From positions 1-64,000 of the forward strand of contig JBJHDM010000004.1 in the NCBI GenBank assembly GCA_050486545.1: a stretch of 64,000 nucleotides of DNA. Reading direction: 5' to 3'. This stretch comes from DAOMNN01 sp050486545. Lineage in GTDB: Bacteria; Pseudomonadota; Gammaproteobacteria; Burkholderiales; Rhodocyclaceae. Under the pieces are notes generated by a model that was given only the letters and a program-made list of their open reading frames with translations, ran no database searches and was not told where the DNA came from. Below, piece after piece: positions 17,794 to 25,477 of this stretch. Every line of letters starts with the position of its first letter. Position 1 is the first letter of the stretch. The position numbers and the translations under genes were made by a program.

Positions 17794-18255
17794 TTACTCC
17801 GCGCAGAGCGCGGGCTTGAATGTAATCGGGCAGATCCAGCCCAACGGCAGATAGAAGTAGCCGGCCCGGTAGCCAGCCTCGGGGGCCTGCGTGATCCGCA
17901 GCGGGCGCGCACCCGACAGCTCGCCGAACCGATACTGGTACAGCGCATCGATCACGTCGGCGGCAAGCGGCCCGGCCGACTGTCTGGCGTCCGTTCCGCT
18001 CGTCAGATCCGTCACGTTGCGCACCGCGATCACAGTCAGCCAAGTCTGTTCGATGGATGCGAATGCCAGCACCTCCGAATCGCGCACCCGGTAGCCGCGA
18101 TAGAGCACATGCACCGCGGGGGTCGGCTGGGACGACTCGGTGATGCCTGCCATATCGGCCGCGCTCAGCACACGTACCGTGGACGGCAGAGCACTCTTCA
18201 GGCGCGCCACAATCAGACCCTCAAGCGCGAGGAAGTTGTCCGGACGCAGACTCAT
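17794..18255 (-). CDS. Gp37-like phage protein, probable tail completion/terminator protein
   Basis: Protein of 153 residues with the pattern of the B3/Mu Gp37 family: an N-terminal helix (LEGLIVARLKSAL), then PAVHVLYRGYRVRDS and QTWLTVIAVRN, and a conserved C-terminal pair of strands. Proteins in this position close the tail end and join it to the head. It sits just before the tail-tube genes. Assignment to the family is from memory of sequence style. Confidence 0.65.
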   Translation of the reverse strand: MSLRPDNFLALEGLIVARLKSALPSTVRVLSAADMAGITESSQPTPAVHVLYRGYRVRDSEVLAFASIEQTWLTVIAVRNVTDLTSGTDARQSAGPLAADVIDALYQYRFGELSGARPLRITQAPEAGYRAGYFYLPLGWICPITFKPALCAE

Positions 18256-18300
18256 CTCGCCGTCACCTCCAGCACTGCCTCCACGTAAAGGTAATCACTT

Positions 18301-19122
18301 CTACCCATACTGACCTCCAGAGAAAGCCGTGCCGTTGCCGTTGCCAGGCAGATACAGTGTGCTTGCGCCGCCCACATCGATTGAAGCGTTCCGGGAAACA
18401 TCGAACCGAAGGCCCGTGGCGGCGCCGGAAAAAGTCGTGCTAGAAAACCGAAGTTGTGCGAGTTGGGCCGCCCGCGCGAAAGCCGTAAACGACGGCGCGC
18501 CGACGATCGTCACCGTACGCCCCTCACACAAGAAAATCCCGCACAGATAGCCGTAGACGTGATTCGCCGCTGGACCACTGATCGCGTAGTTACCGACCGC
18601 CTCGACCAGGGCATTTCGAGTCACTAAAATGTGAGCCAACGAGCAGGCACCAAACTCGATGTCGCCGAAGCGCAGAACTCCAAATCCCCTGTTCGCGATC
18701 AGGCCATACCTTGTTGCGCTGGTCAGGCGCACGCCACGCACGAGGTAAGTCCCGACCACGCCGTCGTAAGAAACGCAGTCTGTCGCGGAGGAGATCACGA
18801 CATTCCCAGGGGTTGTGAGATCCCCGCGTATCTCGATATGCCCCATACCAATGAAAGAGCGGCACACGACAGCCTCTTCGTACGTGCCTGCCGCCAACTG
18901 GATGACTACGTTGTGAGTACTCACATCCAGGGATGCTGCGACGTCAATCGCGCGCTGCACTGTCGCAAATGGCGTGCCAGCGCTCCGTCCTTCGTTATCA
19001 TCGTCACCGTTGGGGGAGACATAGTACATCCGGTCGGCCAGCAGCATTTCACGCCCACCCGCGGGGCCTTCGCCCCCCGACGCCGAGCCACCCCAATAGC
19101 TGTGCACACGCACGCTCACCAC
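18301..19122 (-). CDS. Parallel beta-helix (pectate-lyase-like) phage protein at the head-tail boundary
   Basis: Protein of 273 residues. After a short Gly-rich start comes YYVSPNGDDDNEGRSAGTPF, the usual opening of right-handed beta-helix tail-spike and adhesin proteins, followed by short repeated strands (VVIQLAAGTYEE, GHIEIRGDL, LVRGVRLTSATRYGLIAN). It starts with tandem GTG codons at 19122 and overlaps the upstream gene by 7 bp. Its base composition is less GC-rich than its neighbours. Such proteins usually sit at the distal tail; here it lies between head-completion and tail-tube genes, so a capsid-surface or neck adhesin is possible. Confidence 0.7.
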   Translation of the reverse strand: MVSVRVHSYWGGSASGGEGPAGGREMLLADRMYYVSPNGDDDNEGRSAGTPFATVQRAIDVAASLDVSTHNVVIQLAAGTYEEAVVCRSFIGMGHIEIRGDLTTPGNVVISSATDCVSYDGVVGTYLVRGVRLTSATRYGLIANRGFGVLRFGDIEFGACSLAHILVTRNALVEAVGNYAISGPAANHVYGYLCGIFLCEGRTVTIVGAPSFTAFARAAQLAQLRFSSTTFSGAATGLRFDVSRNASIDVGGASTLYLPGNGNGTAFSGGQYG

Positions 19123-19409
19123 ACCACCTCGAACTGTGTCGTGCCACCCGCACTGGACAACCGCAGTGAGGTCAGCGGTCCGGGAAACACCACCATCGTG
19201 GAATCCGTGATGCCTGTTTCGAGATTCACCCAGCGCGCCTGCTCAGCACCCGACCGGATCGCCGCGCTCGGCGTCGCTGACACATCCACGCTGGCAACAG
19301 CGCCGTCTCCTGGGAAGATTGCGATGGTCACCGGCGCACGCGGCTTCATGATCACAACATGCTCCCCGGATGCAACCTCGTATTGCGCTCCGGAATCCAG
19401 AAAGCCCAT
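19116..19409 (-). CDS. Small phage protein, unknown function
   Basis: Protein of 97 residues rich in Val, Ser and Thr, with segments such as EVASGEHVVIMKPRAPVTIAIF that look like beta strands. The ATG at 19409 overlaps the Gp36-like stop (ATGA). It precedes the beta-helix gene, and the two overlap, so they may act together, for example as a base and its adhesin. No family recognised. Confidence 0.55.
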   Translation of the reverse strand: MGFLDSGAQYEVASGEHVVIMKPRAPVTIAIFPGDGAVASVDVSATPSAAIRSGAEQARWVNLETGITDSTMVVFPGPLTSLRLSSAGGTTQFEVVW

Positions 19410-19912
19410 CAGAAACCCCTCAGCGTCTCGTCCGTGATCCCGCGCGGACTGAATTGAGCCATCGTCTCCGGATCCGCGCCCTGGGCGTCGTGCTGGCCCA
19501 GGCTCACGCGCCCGGCGGCCACGTCGCGCAGGTAATCGTCGGCCCACTTCGTGCCCTCGGTCACGTCCTTCGGCACCGGGGTGCCGAACAGGCGCCGGTA
19601 GGCGATCGTCGCCACCACCGTGGGCAGGTCGCTCGCCGCCACCAGCTCGTCGGAGAGCGGGCCGCGGTAGCGCGGGTTGATGTAGGTGTCGGCGTGGCGG
19701 CTGGCGCGGTCAAGCGTGTCCTCGAGCACCACCAGCGCGTAGCCGGCCTCGGTCACCGCCTCGGGCGCGTATGCGTCCGTATCGCCCCCCTCGGCCACGG
19801 TGCGCAGCAGCGCACCGGTCACCCGCGCATCGCGCGTAGCGCGCTGGGCCAGATCGTCCCAGCCGCCCGTGGCTACGCGGGCGAGATCGGCAAGGGTGGC
19901 GTAGCGGTTCAT
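19409..19912 (-). CDS. Mu Gp36-like (DUF1320) head completion protein
   Basis: Protein of 167 residues with the DUF1320 pattern: YATLADL at the start, several helices, then DTYINPRYRGPL and LPTVVATIAYRRLFG. In Mu-like phages it is encoded after the capsid genes and helps to close the head. It lies between the decoration-like gene and the unknown small gene, in the expected order. Confidence 0.8.
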   Translation of the reverse strand: MNRYATLADLARVATGGWDDLAQRATRDARVTGALLRTVAEGGDTDAYAPEAVTEAGYALVVLEDTLDRASRHADTYINPRYRGPLSDELVAASDLPTVVATIAYRRLFGTPVPKDVTEGTKWADDYLRDVAAGRVSLGQHDAQGADPETMAQFSPRGITDETLRGF

Positions 19913-19918
19913 GACGGC

Positions 19919-20287
19919 TTACGCGGTCGGATGCACGTGGGGCTGCAGGATGACCTCGATCAGGTCGCCATCGCCGCCGGCCGCCGCGACCGCGCGACCG
20001 CAGTTGTCGGTAATGCTGCCGGCCACCGCCTTGCCGTTGGTGCCGGGCTTGACGAAGGCGCGGGCCGTGATCTCGCCGCCGGCCTCGACCAGGTACGAAT
20101 AGCCGGTGACGACGCTGATCGCGTCGCCGATCTCGCCGGCGGACTCGGAGACGCCCTGGGCATCGGTGGCGCCACCGGCGCCGGCGGTGCCGACGGCGTA
20201 GCCGCCGCCGAACGAAACGAACCGGTGCGGGACCACGGCGGCGGTCAGGACCACCGTGGCGGCATGCTGTTTGTCGAATTGACGCAT
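19919..20287 (-). CDS. DUF2190-like capsid decoration protein
   Basis: Protein of 122 residues, Gly/Ala/Val-rich, with the features of small head-decoration proteins: FVSFGGGYAVGTAGAGGATDAQGVSE, then GYSYLVEAGGEITARAFVKP and a His-rich C-terminal end (LQPHVHPTA). It is two genes downstream of the major capsid protein. The family is inferred from pattern and position. Confidence 0.65.
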   Translation of the reverse strand: MRQFDKQHAATVVLTAAVVPHRFVSFGGGYAVGTAGAGGATDAQGVSESAGEIGDAISVVTGYSYLVEAGGEITARAFVKPGTNGKAVAGSITDNCGRAVAAAGGDGDLIEVILQPHVHPTA

Positions 20288-20317
20288 TGCGCTACTCCCT
20301 CTATGGGTGGGTGTGGG

Positions 20318-20794
20318 TTACACGGTAAGCCGGTCGCGCACCGCGGCCAGCGTGGCCGTGCCGATGCCCGAAACCCGGGTGATGTCGTCCAGAGCGGCGA
20401 ACGGGCCGTTCGCCTCGCGGTGCTGCACCAGGCGCACCGCCAGATGCTCGGCCAGCCCGGCGGCGGCCAGTGCTTCGGCCGTGTCGGTGTTGACGTTCAC
20501 CTGCTGCGGCTCACCGCCAGCCCCGGGGGCCGGAGAATCTCCGGCCCCCTTAGCCGCTTCGCTCGCCGGGGGTGTATTGGTGCCGGCGTTTGCGCCGCCG
20601 GCCGCGCCCGCGCCCCCCGCAGGGGGTGCGGCATCGCTCTTCGATGAGTCCGGGTCGCGCTCGATGGCCTGCATGTCCAGGAGCGCCTGTCGGTCGCGCG
20701 CGTCCAGCGCGGGCAACGGCGCGCCGGGGGCAAACTCCCGGCGCTCGCCGTCGACCATGGCCAGGACTCGCACGAGGGCACGGTATCCGCTCAT
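20318..20794 (-). CDS. Phage protein with C-terminal helix-hairpin-helix (ComEA-like) domain
   Basis: Protein of 158 residues in three parts: a short N-terminal domain (about 1-45), a Gly/Ala/Pro linker (about 50-95), and a C-terminal helix-hairpin-helix segment with VNVNTDTAEALAAAGL and ITRVSGIGTATLAAVRDRL. That motif usually binds DNA without sequence preference. The start at 20794 lies 7 bp after the capsid stop. A DNA-binding protein in the head operon might contact packaged DNA or the neck; this is inference. Confidence 0.75.
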   Translation of the reverse strand: MSGYRALVRVLAMVDGERREFAPGAPLPALDARDRQALLDMQAIERDPDSSKSDAAPPAGGAGAAGGANAGTNTPPASEAAKGAGDSPAPGAGGEPQQVNVNTDTAEALAAAGLAEHLAVRLVQHREANGPFAALDDITRVSGIGTATLAAVRDRLTV

Positions 20795-20801
20795 GGCCGC
20801 C

Positions 20802-21761
20802 TCACTTCGGGTTCTGGAACAGGAACGCGGCAGTGTTGTAGGCCACGTTCGCCTGCCGCTCGTAAGTGGCGCCGTATACCCAGCTCTTGAGCCCGGGCTC
20901 GTAATACGGCTGCTCGGCAAAGGGGTGACCCTCGAGCACGTTGGTGAAGCCGAATGCGGGCTCCGCGAGCGAGATGTCCCCGTTCGCACCGGTCATCTCC
21001 GGCACGTAGCACAGCACCGCGTTGTTGCCCCAGACATCGGCCCCCACGTCGGCGTCGTTGATCCACACCGCATCCCCGACCATGATCTTCTCGACGTTGA
21101 GGACGGACTTCAGCTGGTCCTCGGTGGCCGGTCCCATCTGCGTCAGCGGCAGGTACGCACGCACCTGGGCGTTATGGCGCAGCGCCACCCACGCGTCGGC
21201 CGACAGGCACAGGCAGTTCGGGCGCTTCCCGATCTTCTTGCGGATCGTCTCGGCCGCGGTCTCGATGTCGGTCACCGGTTTGCCGTCCGCATGGCTCCAC
21301 TTGGTGCCGCCCGACAGCGCCAGCACGTGGCCGGATGCATAGGTTCCCGACGCGGTTGCCAGCGCAGCACACTCGATCTCGTAATCGAGGCCGAGGATGT
21401 CGTTCGCCGTCACCATCGCAATGCGGCTGATGTCCAGGTTCGCGGTCAGATTCAGCTTGCGCGCTTCGTCCGACTCGCGGATCAGCTCGCGCGGCATCGG
21501 CACTTCGAGCGAGTACTGCTTGACCTCATAGGTCTTGCCCTCGTACTTGATGTTCACGCGCTTGGTGGCGGTGCCCGGCGCGCGGCGCAAGTCGTACTTG
21601 CGGAAACGCTCGTCGCCGACCTTCGCGAGCGAGACGCGCGCGAGCGCCTGCGGCAGGCGCGGAAACATCTTCTCGCCGATGTACTTGCCCTGACCCATCC
21701 CCAGCAGCAGATTCGTCAAGACCGGGTTCTGTTTCAGGCGAATTTCTTCGGGCGTCATCAT
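20802..21761 (-). CDS. Major capsid protein
   Basis: Protein of 319 residues that builds the head. The N-terminus (LTNLLLGMGQGKYIGEKMFP) and the block YEVKQYSLEVPMPRELIRE match a capsid family common in transposable and other siphophages, with a central domain (KKIGKRPNCLCLSADAW) of HK97-like style. It follows the protease/scaffold gene and precedes the helix-hairpin-helix gene. The start at 21761 has a second ATG directly after it. Confidence 0.85.
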   Translation of the reverse strand: MMTPEEIRLKQNPVLTNLLLGMGQGKYIGEKMFPRLPQALARVSLAKVGDERFRKYDLRRAPGTATKRVNIKYEGKTYEVKQYSLEVPMPRELIRESDEARKLNLTANLDISRIAMVTANDILGLDYEIECAALATASGTYASGHVLALSGGTKWSHADGKPVTDIETAAETIRKKIGKRPNCLCLSADAWVALRHNAQVRAYLPLTQMGPATEDQLKSVLNVEKIMVGDAVWINDADVGADVWGNNAVLCYVPEMTGANGDISLAEPAFGFTNVLEGHPFAEQPYYEPGLKSWVYGATYERQANVAYNTAAFLFQNPK

Positions 21762-21789
21762 GGTGATGTGTCCTCGTGTGTCCGGTTGA

Positions 21790-22290
21790 TCAGGCCGACG
21801 CGGTGAAGCTCGCCGTCACGCGCGAGAGCGCCTCGGCATAGTTCACGTTGTGCTGGCGGGCGTAGTCCCGGGCGCGGCGATCGAGCTCGGCATCGTCCGC
21901 GGGCGGGTTGTCGTGTCCGGTGTTGCCCGGGGCGTGCTCGCCGAAGCTCACCACCGGCTTGGCAGCGGCGATCAGGCCCTTGAGCCATTCGGCCGGGGCG
22001 AGCTTCTTTTGCGCGCCGCCCTCGGCAAACTCCACCGGCTTCGCGTCGGCCAGCACGTCGAGCACCGCCACGGCGGCTTCCTTGTCTTTGGGCAGCAGCT
22101 TGCCGGCATGCACCTGCTGCTCGGCAAACGACACGAAGCCGGCGTGCCGCTCGGTGCGCTGCTGCTCGGCAAACTGTGCGAGCCGTGCATCGGCATCCTG
22201 CTTCGCCTGTTCGGCGGCCGTGGCGCGCGCCTCGGCCTCGCTCTTGGCTTTCTCGGCCGCGTCCAGCTTGGCCTGGAGTTCCTTGTCCAT
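21790..22290 (-). CDS. Nested scaffold protein translated from an internal start in the protease gene (Mu gpZ-like)
   Basis: An in-frame ATG at 22290 is preceded by GAGGA at a good distance (GAAGAGGACGATCAG then ATG) and falls exactly at the start of the coiled-coil part (MDKELQAKLDAAEKAK). Mu makes its scaffold gpZ the same way, from inside gene I. The predicted product is 166 residues. The internal ribosome site is seen in the sequence; its use is inferred. Confidence 0.6.
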   Translation of the reverse strand: MDKELQAKLDAAEKAKSEAEARATAAEQAKQDADARLAQFAEQQRTERHAGFVSFAEQQVHAGKLLPKDKEAAVAVLDVLADAKPVEFAEGGAQKKLAPAEWLKGLIAAAKPVVSFGEHAPGNTGHDNPPADDAELDRRARDYARQHNVNYAEALSRVTASFTASA

Positions 22291-22860
22291 CTGATCGTCC
22301 TCTTCGGTTTGGGTGGGTGCACGGCTGCCGCCGGGCCGCCCCAAGGCAGACGCCGCCCCCTCGGGAGGCAGCGAGCCGGGGTTGCGAGCGTGGGGGTCGT
22401 CTCCCTCGCCCTCGGAAAAACTGATTGCGCCGGCGTCGTCGTCGGCGAACTGGATGTCCTTCAGGCCGGAGATCGCCGGCGGCTGCGCGCCCAGAAATGC
22501 GACATGGCGCAGGTACCAACGGCCCGGCGTGGGGTTGTTCGGGTGGCTCGGGGGGTAGAACGACGCGCTGCGCTTCGGGAAGCGGCGCTGGGATACCATC
22601 TCGGCGAACTGCGGCTCGACGTCGCCGGGCTGCATCACCAGGCGCTCGCCCTCCACCACCAAGCCCTTCACCCAGCCGTAGGCCGGGCGGTTGTGCTCGG
22701 GGTGGCCGACGGTGAGCGGCGCCTCGCGCACGGCCGGATCGTAGGACGCGGCCATGTCGGCCACGTCGCCAGGCGTGAACACGTGCGCAACGCCCTGGTC
22801 GTCGATGTGACGGCCGGAGCGGAAAATCTCGATACGGTCGGGGAGTTGTGCGGTAGGCAT
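21790..22860 (-). CDS. Mu I-like head maturation protease with C-terminal scaffold
   Basis: Protein of 356 residues. The first 150 residues match the Mu gpI protease group: DRIEIFRSGRHIDDQGV, FTPGDVADMAASYDP, APLTVGHPEHNRPAYGWVKG (with H as a probable catalytic residue) and KRSASFYPP. Residues about 190-290 form a charged Ala/Gln-rich coiled coil that should act as internal scaffold. The start at 22860 is preferred; an in-frame ATG 9 bp upstream is also possible. It is the first gene of the leftward late operon, 36 bp after the palindrome at 22896-22913. Confidence 0.85.
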   Translation of the reverse strand: MPTAQLPDRIEIFRSGRHIDDQGVAHVFTPGDVADMAASYDPAVREAPLTVGHPEHNRPAYGWVKGLVVEGERLVMQPGDVEPQFAEMVSQRRFPKRSASFYPPSHPNNPTPGRWYLRHVAFLGAQPPAISGLKDIQFADDDAGAISFSEGEGDDPHARNPGSLPPEGAASALGRPGGSRAPTQTEEDDQMDKELQAKLDAAEKAKSEAEARATAAEQAKQDADARLAQFAEQQRTERHAGFVSFAEQQVHAGKLLPKDKEAAVAVLDVLADAKPVEFAEGGAQKKLAPAEWLKGLIAAAKPVVSFGEHAPGNTGHDNPPADDAELDRRARDYARQHNVNYAEALSRVTASFTASA

Positions 22861-22881
22861 GCCCCGCATTGTTCGCGCGGG

Positions 22882-22925
22882 GCGGGGGCGGTGCTCAGTA
22901 AAGCGCTTTACTGTTTTGCGGGCGG
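22882..22925 (-). promoter_or_regulatory. Probable late promoter/activator site for the leftward head-tail operon
   Basis: CAGTAAAGCGCTTTACTG (22896-22913) is a perfect 18-bp palindrome. Read in the direction of the operon it continues GAGC, giving TAAAGC-N-CTTTACTGAGC; the same string occurs in the same orientation before the lysis operon at 36611. Upstream of both lies a GCAC/CCCCGCC stretch. This is the likely target of the Mor-type activator encoded at 24387-24818. No good -35 box is seen, as expected for activated promoters. Confidence 0.6.
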
Positions 22926-22982
22926 GGGTGTGCCCAACGGGCGAAGGAGCGGACGCGCCGGGGCGCGCCGCTCATCTATTGG

Positions 22983-23177
22983 TTATGCGCCCACATACCA
23001 CGGGCGCCCGGACAGGATGCAGTCGGTGTCGTCAATCCGCTGTGCCTGCGCCTGCAACGCCTTGCGCAGCGTGTCGGGCATCTGGTTCAGCGTCTGCCAG
23101 TTCTTCTCCTGCTTGCAGCCGTCGCACTTCGGCTCGCCGTTGCCGAGGCAGTAGTGGGTAATTCCGTTCTCGCTCAT
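22983..23177 (-). CDS. Small Cys-containing phage protein, unknown function
   Basis: Protein of 64 residues with four Cys, three of them in YCLGNGEPKCDGCKQEK, spaced in a way that could bind zinc. The middle part is helical. It overlaps the gene upstream by 4 bp. No family recognised. It is the last gene before the late-promoter palindrome, so it closes the early/middle operon. Confidence 0.55.
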   Translation of the reverse strand: MSENGITHYCLGNGEPKCDGCKQEKNWQTLNQMPDTLRKALQAQAQRIDDTDCILSGRPWYVGA

Positions 23178-23332
23178 TGCGGTCTTTCCTCTTCGTCAAA
23201 GGTCATGTTTTCCGGGTGCGGCACGTCGTCGTGCACAATCACTCCGCACTCATCCGCAGGTAGAAACCGTCCGCACGCTACGCACCAATACCCATCGGTC
23301 GATCCGACTACCAAAAGCGCAGCTTTTGTCAT
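23174..23332 (-). CDS. Small phage protein with Cys pair, unknown function
   Basis: Protein of 52 residues with YWCVACGRFLPADEC, a possible zinc-binding knuckle, and an acidic C-terminus. The ATG at 23332 overlaps the ASCH gene stop (ATGA). Short size and overlaps on both sides indicate translational coupling in the early/middle operon. Confidence 0.55.
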   Translation of the reverse strand: MTKAALLVVGSTDGYWCVACGRFLPADECGVIVHDDVPHPENMTFDEEERPQ

Positions 23333-23724
23333 CGGCTCACCTCTGCGTTGGGAACCCACAGCGTCAGCCACCCCTTGAACGGCAGCGGCCCCTGCTCCTC
23401 GAACCACGCCACCATTTCCTCGGCGTCGCGAAACCCATCATCCCGCGCAAAGGTATCGAGGTCGCCGTGCACCAGCCGCCGCGGCGTCGGCATCGCCACA
23501 TGGCAATAGGGTTCGCTACACTCGTGCCGGCCGATCTCGACCGCCAAGACGTTCGTGATGACACCCTCACCGAGCTTGCGACACTGCCGGGTGCGCATGC
23601 CGGTATACAGATACGCGGGCGCTCCGGGGCCAGCGCCCCGCGGGAAGGCGCGCCGGATCGTCTGGCGCTTGATACCAGCCTCGACGGCCGGCGCGAATCG
23701 CTTCTTGAAGTTAAAGGCCGGCAT
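23329..23724 (-). CDS. ASCH-domain (PUA-like) phage protein
   Basis: Protein of 131 residues. Its start, FNFKKRFAPAVEAGIKRQTIR, is the typical opening of phage ASCH proteins, followed by strands around AYLYTGMRTRQCRKLGEGVITNV and a C-terminal segment (FKGWLTLWV). The fold resembles RNA- or nucleotide-binding PUA domains; the target in phages is not known. It lies next to the HD phosphohydrolase gene, and the two could both act on nucleotides. Confidence 0.75.
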   Translation of the reverse strand: MPAFNFKKRFAPAVEAGIKRQTIRRAFPRGAGPGAPAYLYTGMRTRQCRKLGEGVITNVLAVEIGRHECSEPYCHVAMPTPRRLVHGDLDTFARDDGFRDAEEMVAWFEEQGPLPFKGWLTLWVPNAEVSR

Positions 23725-23739
23725 GCTTGTGCGCCCCTG

Positions 23740-24264
23740 TCAGAGCATCCCACCGTTCGAGAAACAGAACCCGCGCAGCCTCGATCGCAGCGGCTCGATT
23801 CGCTCAGGCAGTGGTTCAACGCCGGCGATCGCAGGCCATTCGTCGTCGTGGGCTGGCATCAGGTCGCGTTGCTCGGTCGCGAGCAGTACCAGGTCAGCCG
23901 CCTTGATTGAAGGGTGCAGCGGGAGGCTCAGCCCGAAGCGCCCGAGAACCGCAGACTCGACACGCTGTTCGATATCGCGGTAGTCGGGCAGCAGCTTCTT
24001 GAGCGGCCGGGTTATGTCGCCGATGTATGCCTCGGCCGCATCGTGCAGCAGGCCCTGGCGCGCAAACGCGGGCGGCACGATGTGGCTCACCAGCACGGAA
24101 TGCTGTGCGACCGAATAGAAACGCCTGGCATGACCCGCGAATCGGCAGACGTGCGAGAGCGCGTGAGCGATGTCTTCGATCAGGATCATGTTGCGTTCCG
24201 GGTGCACGAAATCGAAGTAGCAACCGGAGGCGGTCAGGATGTCGGGGCGACTGCTATGTCTCAT
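23740..24264 (-). CDS. HD-domain phosphohydrolase, YfbR-like (probable 5'-deoxynucleotidase)
   Basis: Protein of 174 residues with the HD signature: H in FAGHARRFYSVAQHSVLVSH, HD in GLLHDAAEAYIGDI, and D in KAADLVLLATEQRDL. This pattern belongs to YfbR-type enzymes that remove phosphate from deoxynucleoside monophosphates, and it could alter dNTP pools during phage growth. The ATG at 24264 is preferred because it gives the family start (ILTASGCYFDFVHPE). The frame stays open upstream to a GTG at 24390, but that part looks non-coding. Confidence 0.8.
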   Translation of the reverse strand: MRHSSRPDILTASGCYFDFVHPERNMILIEDIAHALSHVCRFAGHARRFYSVAQHSVLVSHIVPPAFARQGLLHDAAEAYIGDITRPLKKLLPDYRDIEQRVESAVLGRFGLSLPLHPSIKAADLVLLATEQRDLMPAHDDEWPAIAGVEPLPERIEPLRSRLRGFCFSNGGML

Positions 24265-24386
24265 GCGGTGATCCTCCGAGCCCAAACAGGCCCGATTTGG
24301 TTTTATAAACACCCCTGAGCCGCCGAACGGCCCCGCGGCGGTACGTCGGGCCGTCCAGGAGGCCTCAGGGGCTTCACAGGCCTCGT
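24265..24386. repeat. Intergenic stretch with a long inverted repeat between Mor and HD genes
   Basis: CCCCTGAG at 24312-24319 pairs exactly with CTCAGGGG at 24364-24371, and GC-rich sequence between them can pair further. In the direction of transcription (minus) the stem is followed by GTGTTTATAAAACC, which is not a clear U-tract. It could reduce read-through from the early genes or carry a start site for the HD/ASCH genes. I see no gene here. Confidence 0.45.
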
Positions 24387-24818
24387 TCACGCGGCGCCCT
24401 CGTCATCCAGATCCAGCCGCCCCTGGCGCCGGGCGATCTCCTCCTCGCGCCAGGCGGCGATGATCTGATAGATGCGCATCACCGACAGCCCGTGTTGCCG
24501 CGCGAGCTGGTGCTGGTTGCGGCCGTTGAACTCGGCCACGATCTGGCGATCGCGCAAGCTCAACCGGTAGCGGACACCACGGTGCATGTAGAAGCTCTCG
24601 CCGCCCAGGTCGAACGACAACCGCTCGGTCTGGTCCAGCGCGAGCTGCGCCAGGCGCGGCACGCCCAGCATCTTCGCCAGGCCGTCGGCGTCGAGCAGTT
24701 CCAGGAACAGGCAGGTGGCGATCTCGCGCAGCCGCTCCGGGTAGGCGTCGTCGAACAGGCGCTCGAGCGGCGCGAGCACGTCGGGGGTCACCTGGGCGAG
24801 GCTGGTGCGTGCGCTCAT
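24387..24818 (-). CDS. Mor-family transcriptional activator
   Basis: Protein of 143 residues matching the Mu Mor/C family: an N-terminal dimerisation part (FDDAYPERLREIATCLFLELLD) and a C-terminal helix-turn-helix with RDRQIVAEFNGRNQHQLARQHGLSVMRIYQII. Mor-type proteins switch on middle and late phage promoters by binding inverted repeats near -43. The likely targets here are the paired sites at 22896 and 36611. It overlaps gemA by 4 bp. Confidence 0.85.
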   Translation of the reverse strand: MSARTSLAQVTPDVLAPLERLFDDAYPERLREIATCLFLELLDADGLAKMLGVPRLAQLALDQTERLSFDLGGESFYMHRGVRYRLSLRDRQIVAEFNGRNQHQLARQHGLSVMRIYQIIAAWREEEIARRQGRLDLDDEGAA

Positions 24819-25240
24819 CGGTCGGCCCACTTCTTGAGGCTTTCGATCAGGGTGTGCTCCTGGGCCGAAGTGAGCCAGTCCAGGCGCTGCACGCCGTTGT
24901 CGGTCTGGTGCGCCACCCACGCCAGCAGGGCAGGCATGCGCCGGTCGCGCACCTTGCCCTGGTCGGCCAGCACCTGCCACAGCGCCCACAGCTTCTTTTG
25001 CGTGGGTGAAAGCGGCTTGCGCCCGCCGCCGGCGCGCGGCCAGCCCGATTCGTGGAAGTGCTCCACCACCGCCTCGAGCTCGGCCACGCTGCATGTCTTG
25101 CTGCTGGTCTTGCCTGCGGCAAAGCGCGCCAGCGTCAGCCGGTAGGTGTCGTCGTCCAGCGCGAGGTCGCGCTTGGCCGTATGCACCTGGCGCACGAGCT
25201 GCGCGTGGCGAGCGGCGTGAGCAGTCGCGCGCGTGGCCAT
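24815..25240 (-). CDS. gemA: GemA-family regulator (DUF1018)
   Basis: Protein of 141 residues with the GemA/Gp16 pattern: QVHTAKRDLALDDDTYRLTLARFAAGKTSSKTCSVAELEAVVEHF and a C-terminal part with KLWALWQVLADQGKVRDRRMPALLAWVAHQT. In Mu, GemA affects host gene expression and is encoded before mor, as here. It lies between a short unknown gene and the Mor activator. Confidence 0.85.
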   Translation of the reverse strand: MATRATAHAARHAQLVRQVHTAKRDLALDDDTYRLTLARFAAGKTSSKTCSVAELEAVVEHFHESGWPRAGGGRKPLSPTQKKLWALWQVLADQGKVRDRRMPALLAWVAHQTDNGVQRLDWLTSAQEHTLIESLKKWADR

Positions 25241-25243
25241 GCC

Positions 25244-25477
25244 TCAGGCTCCGGCCAGCACCCGGCGGCGCACATGCTCGGGCACACCGCGCGCGTGCAG
25301 GCGCGCTTCGAGTTGCGCGTGATTCCCGCCGCGGGCGAGCTGCATCCGGGCATCCTCGACAAACTGGCGCATGGACCAGTCGAGGCGCGCCTCGGCCTGG
25401 TCCGTGGTGGGCTGCAGGGCGATGTGTGCGGCGCGCTCGGAGCGCGGCGCGGCGGCGTGGGTTTCAGCGATCGACAT
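25244..25477 (-). CDS. Small early phage protein, unknown function
   Basis: Protein of 77 residues, helical and rich in Ala and Arg, ending RGVPEHVRRRVLAGA. The ATG at 25477 follows a good ribosome site (CGGAGGTGACC) and overlaps the end of the previous small gene. No family recognised. Confidence 0.55.
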   Translation of the reverse strand: MSIAETHAAAPRSERAAHIALQPTTDQAEARLDWSMRQFVEDARMQLARGGNHAQLEARLHARGVPEHVRRRVLAGA

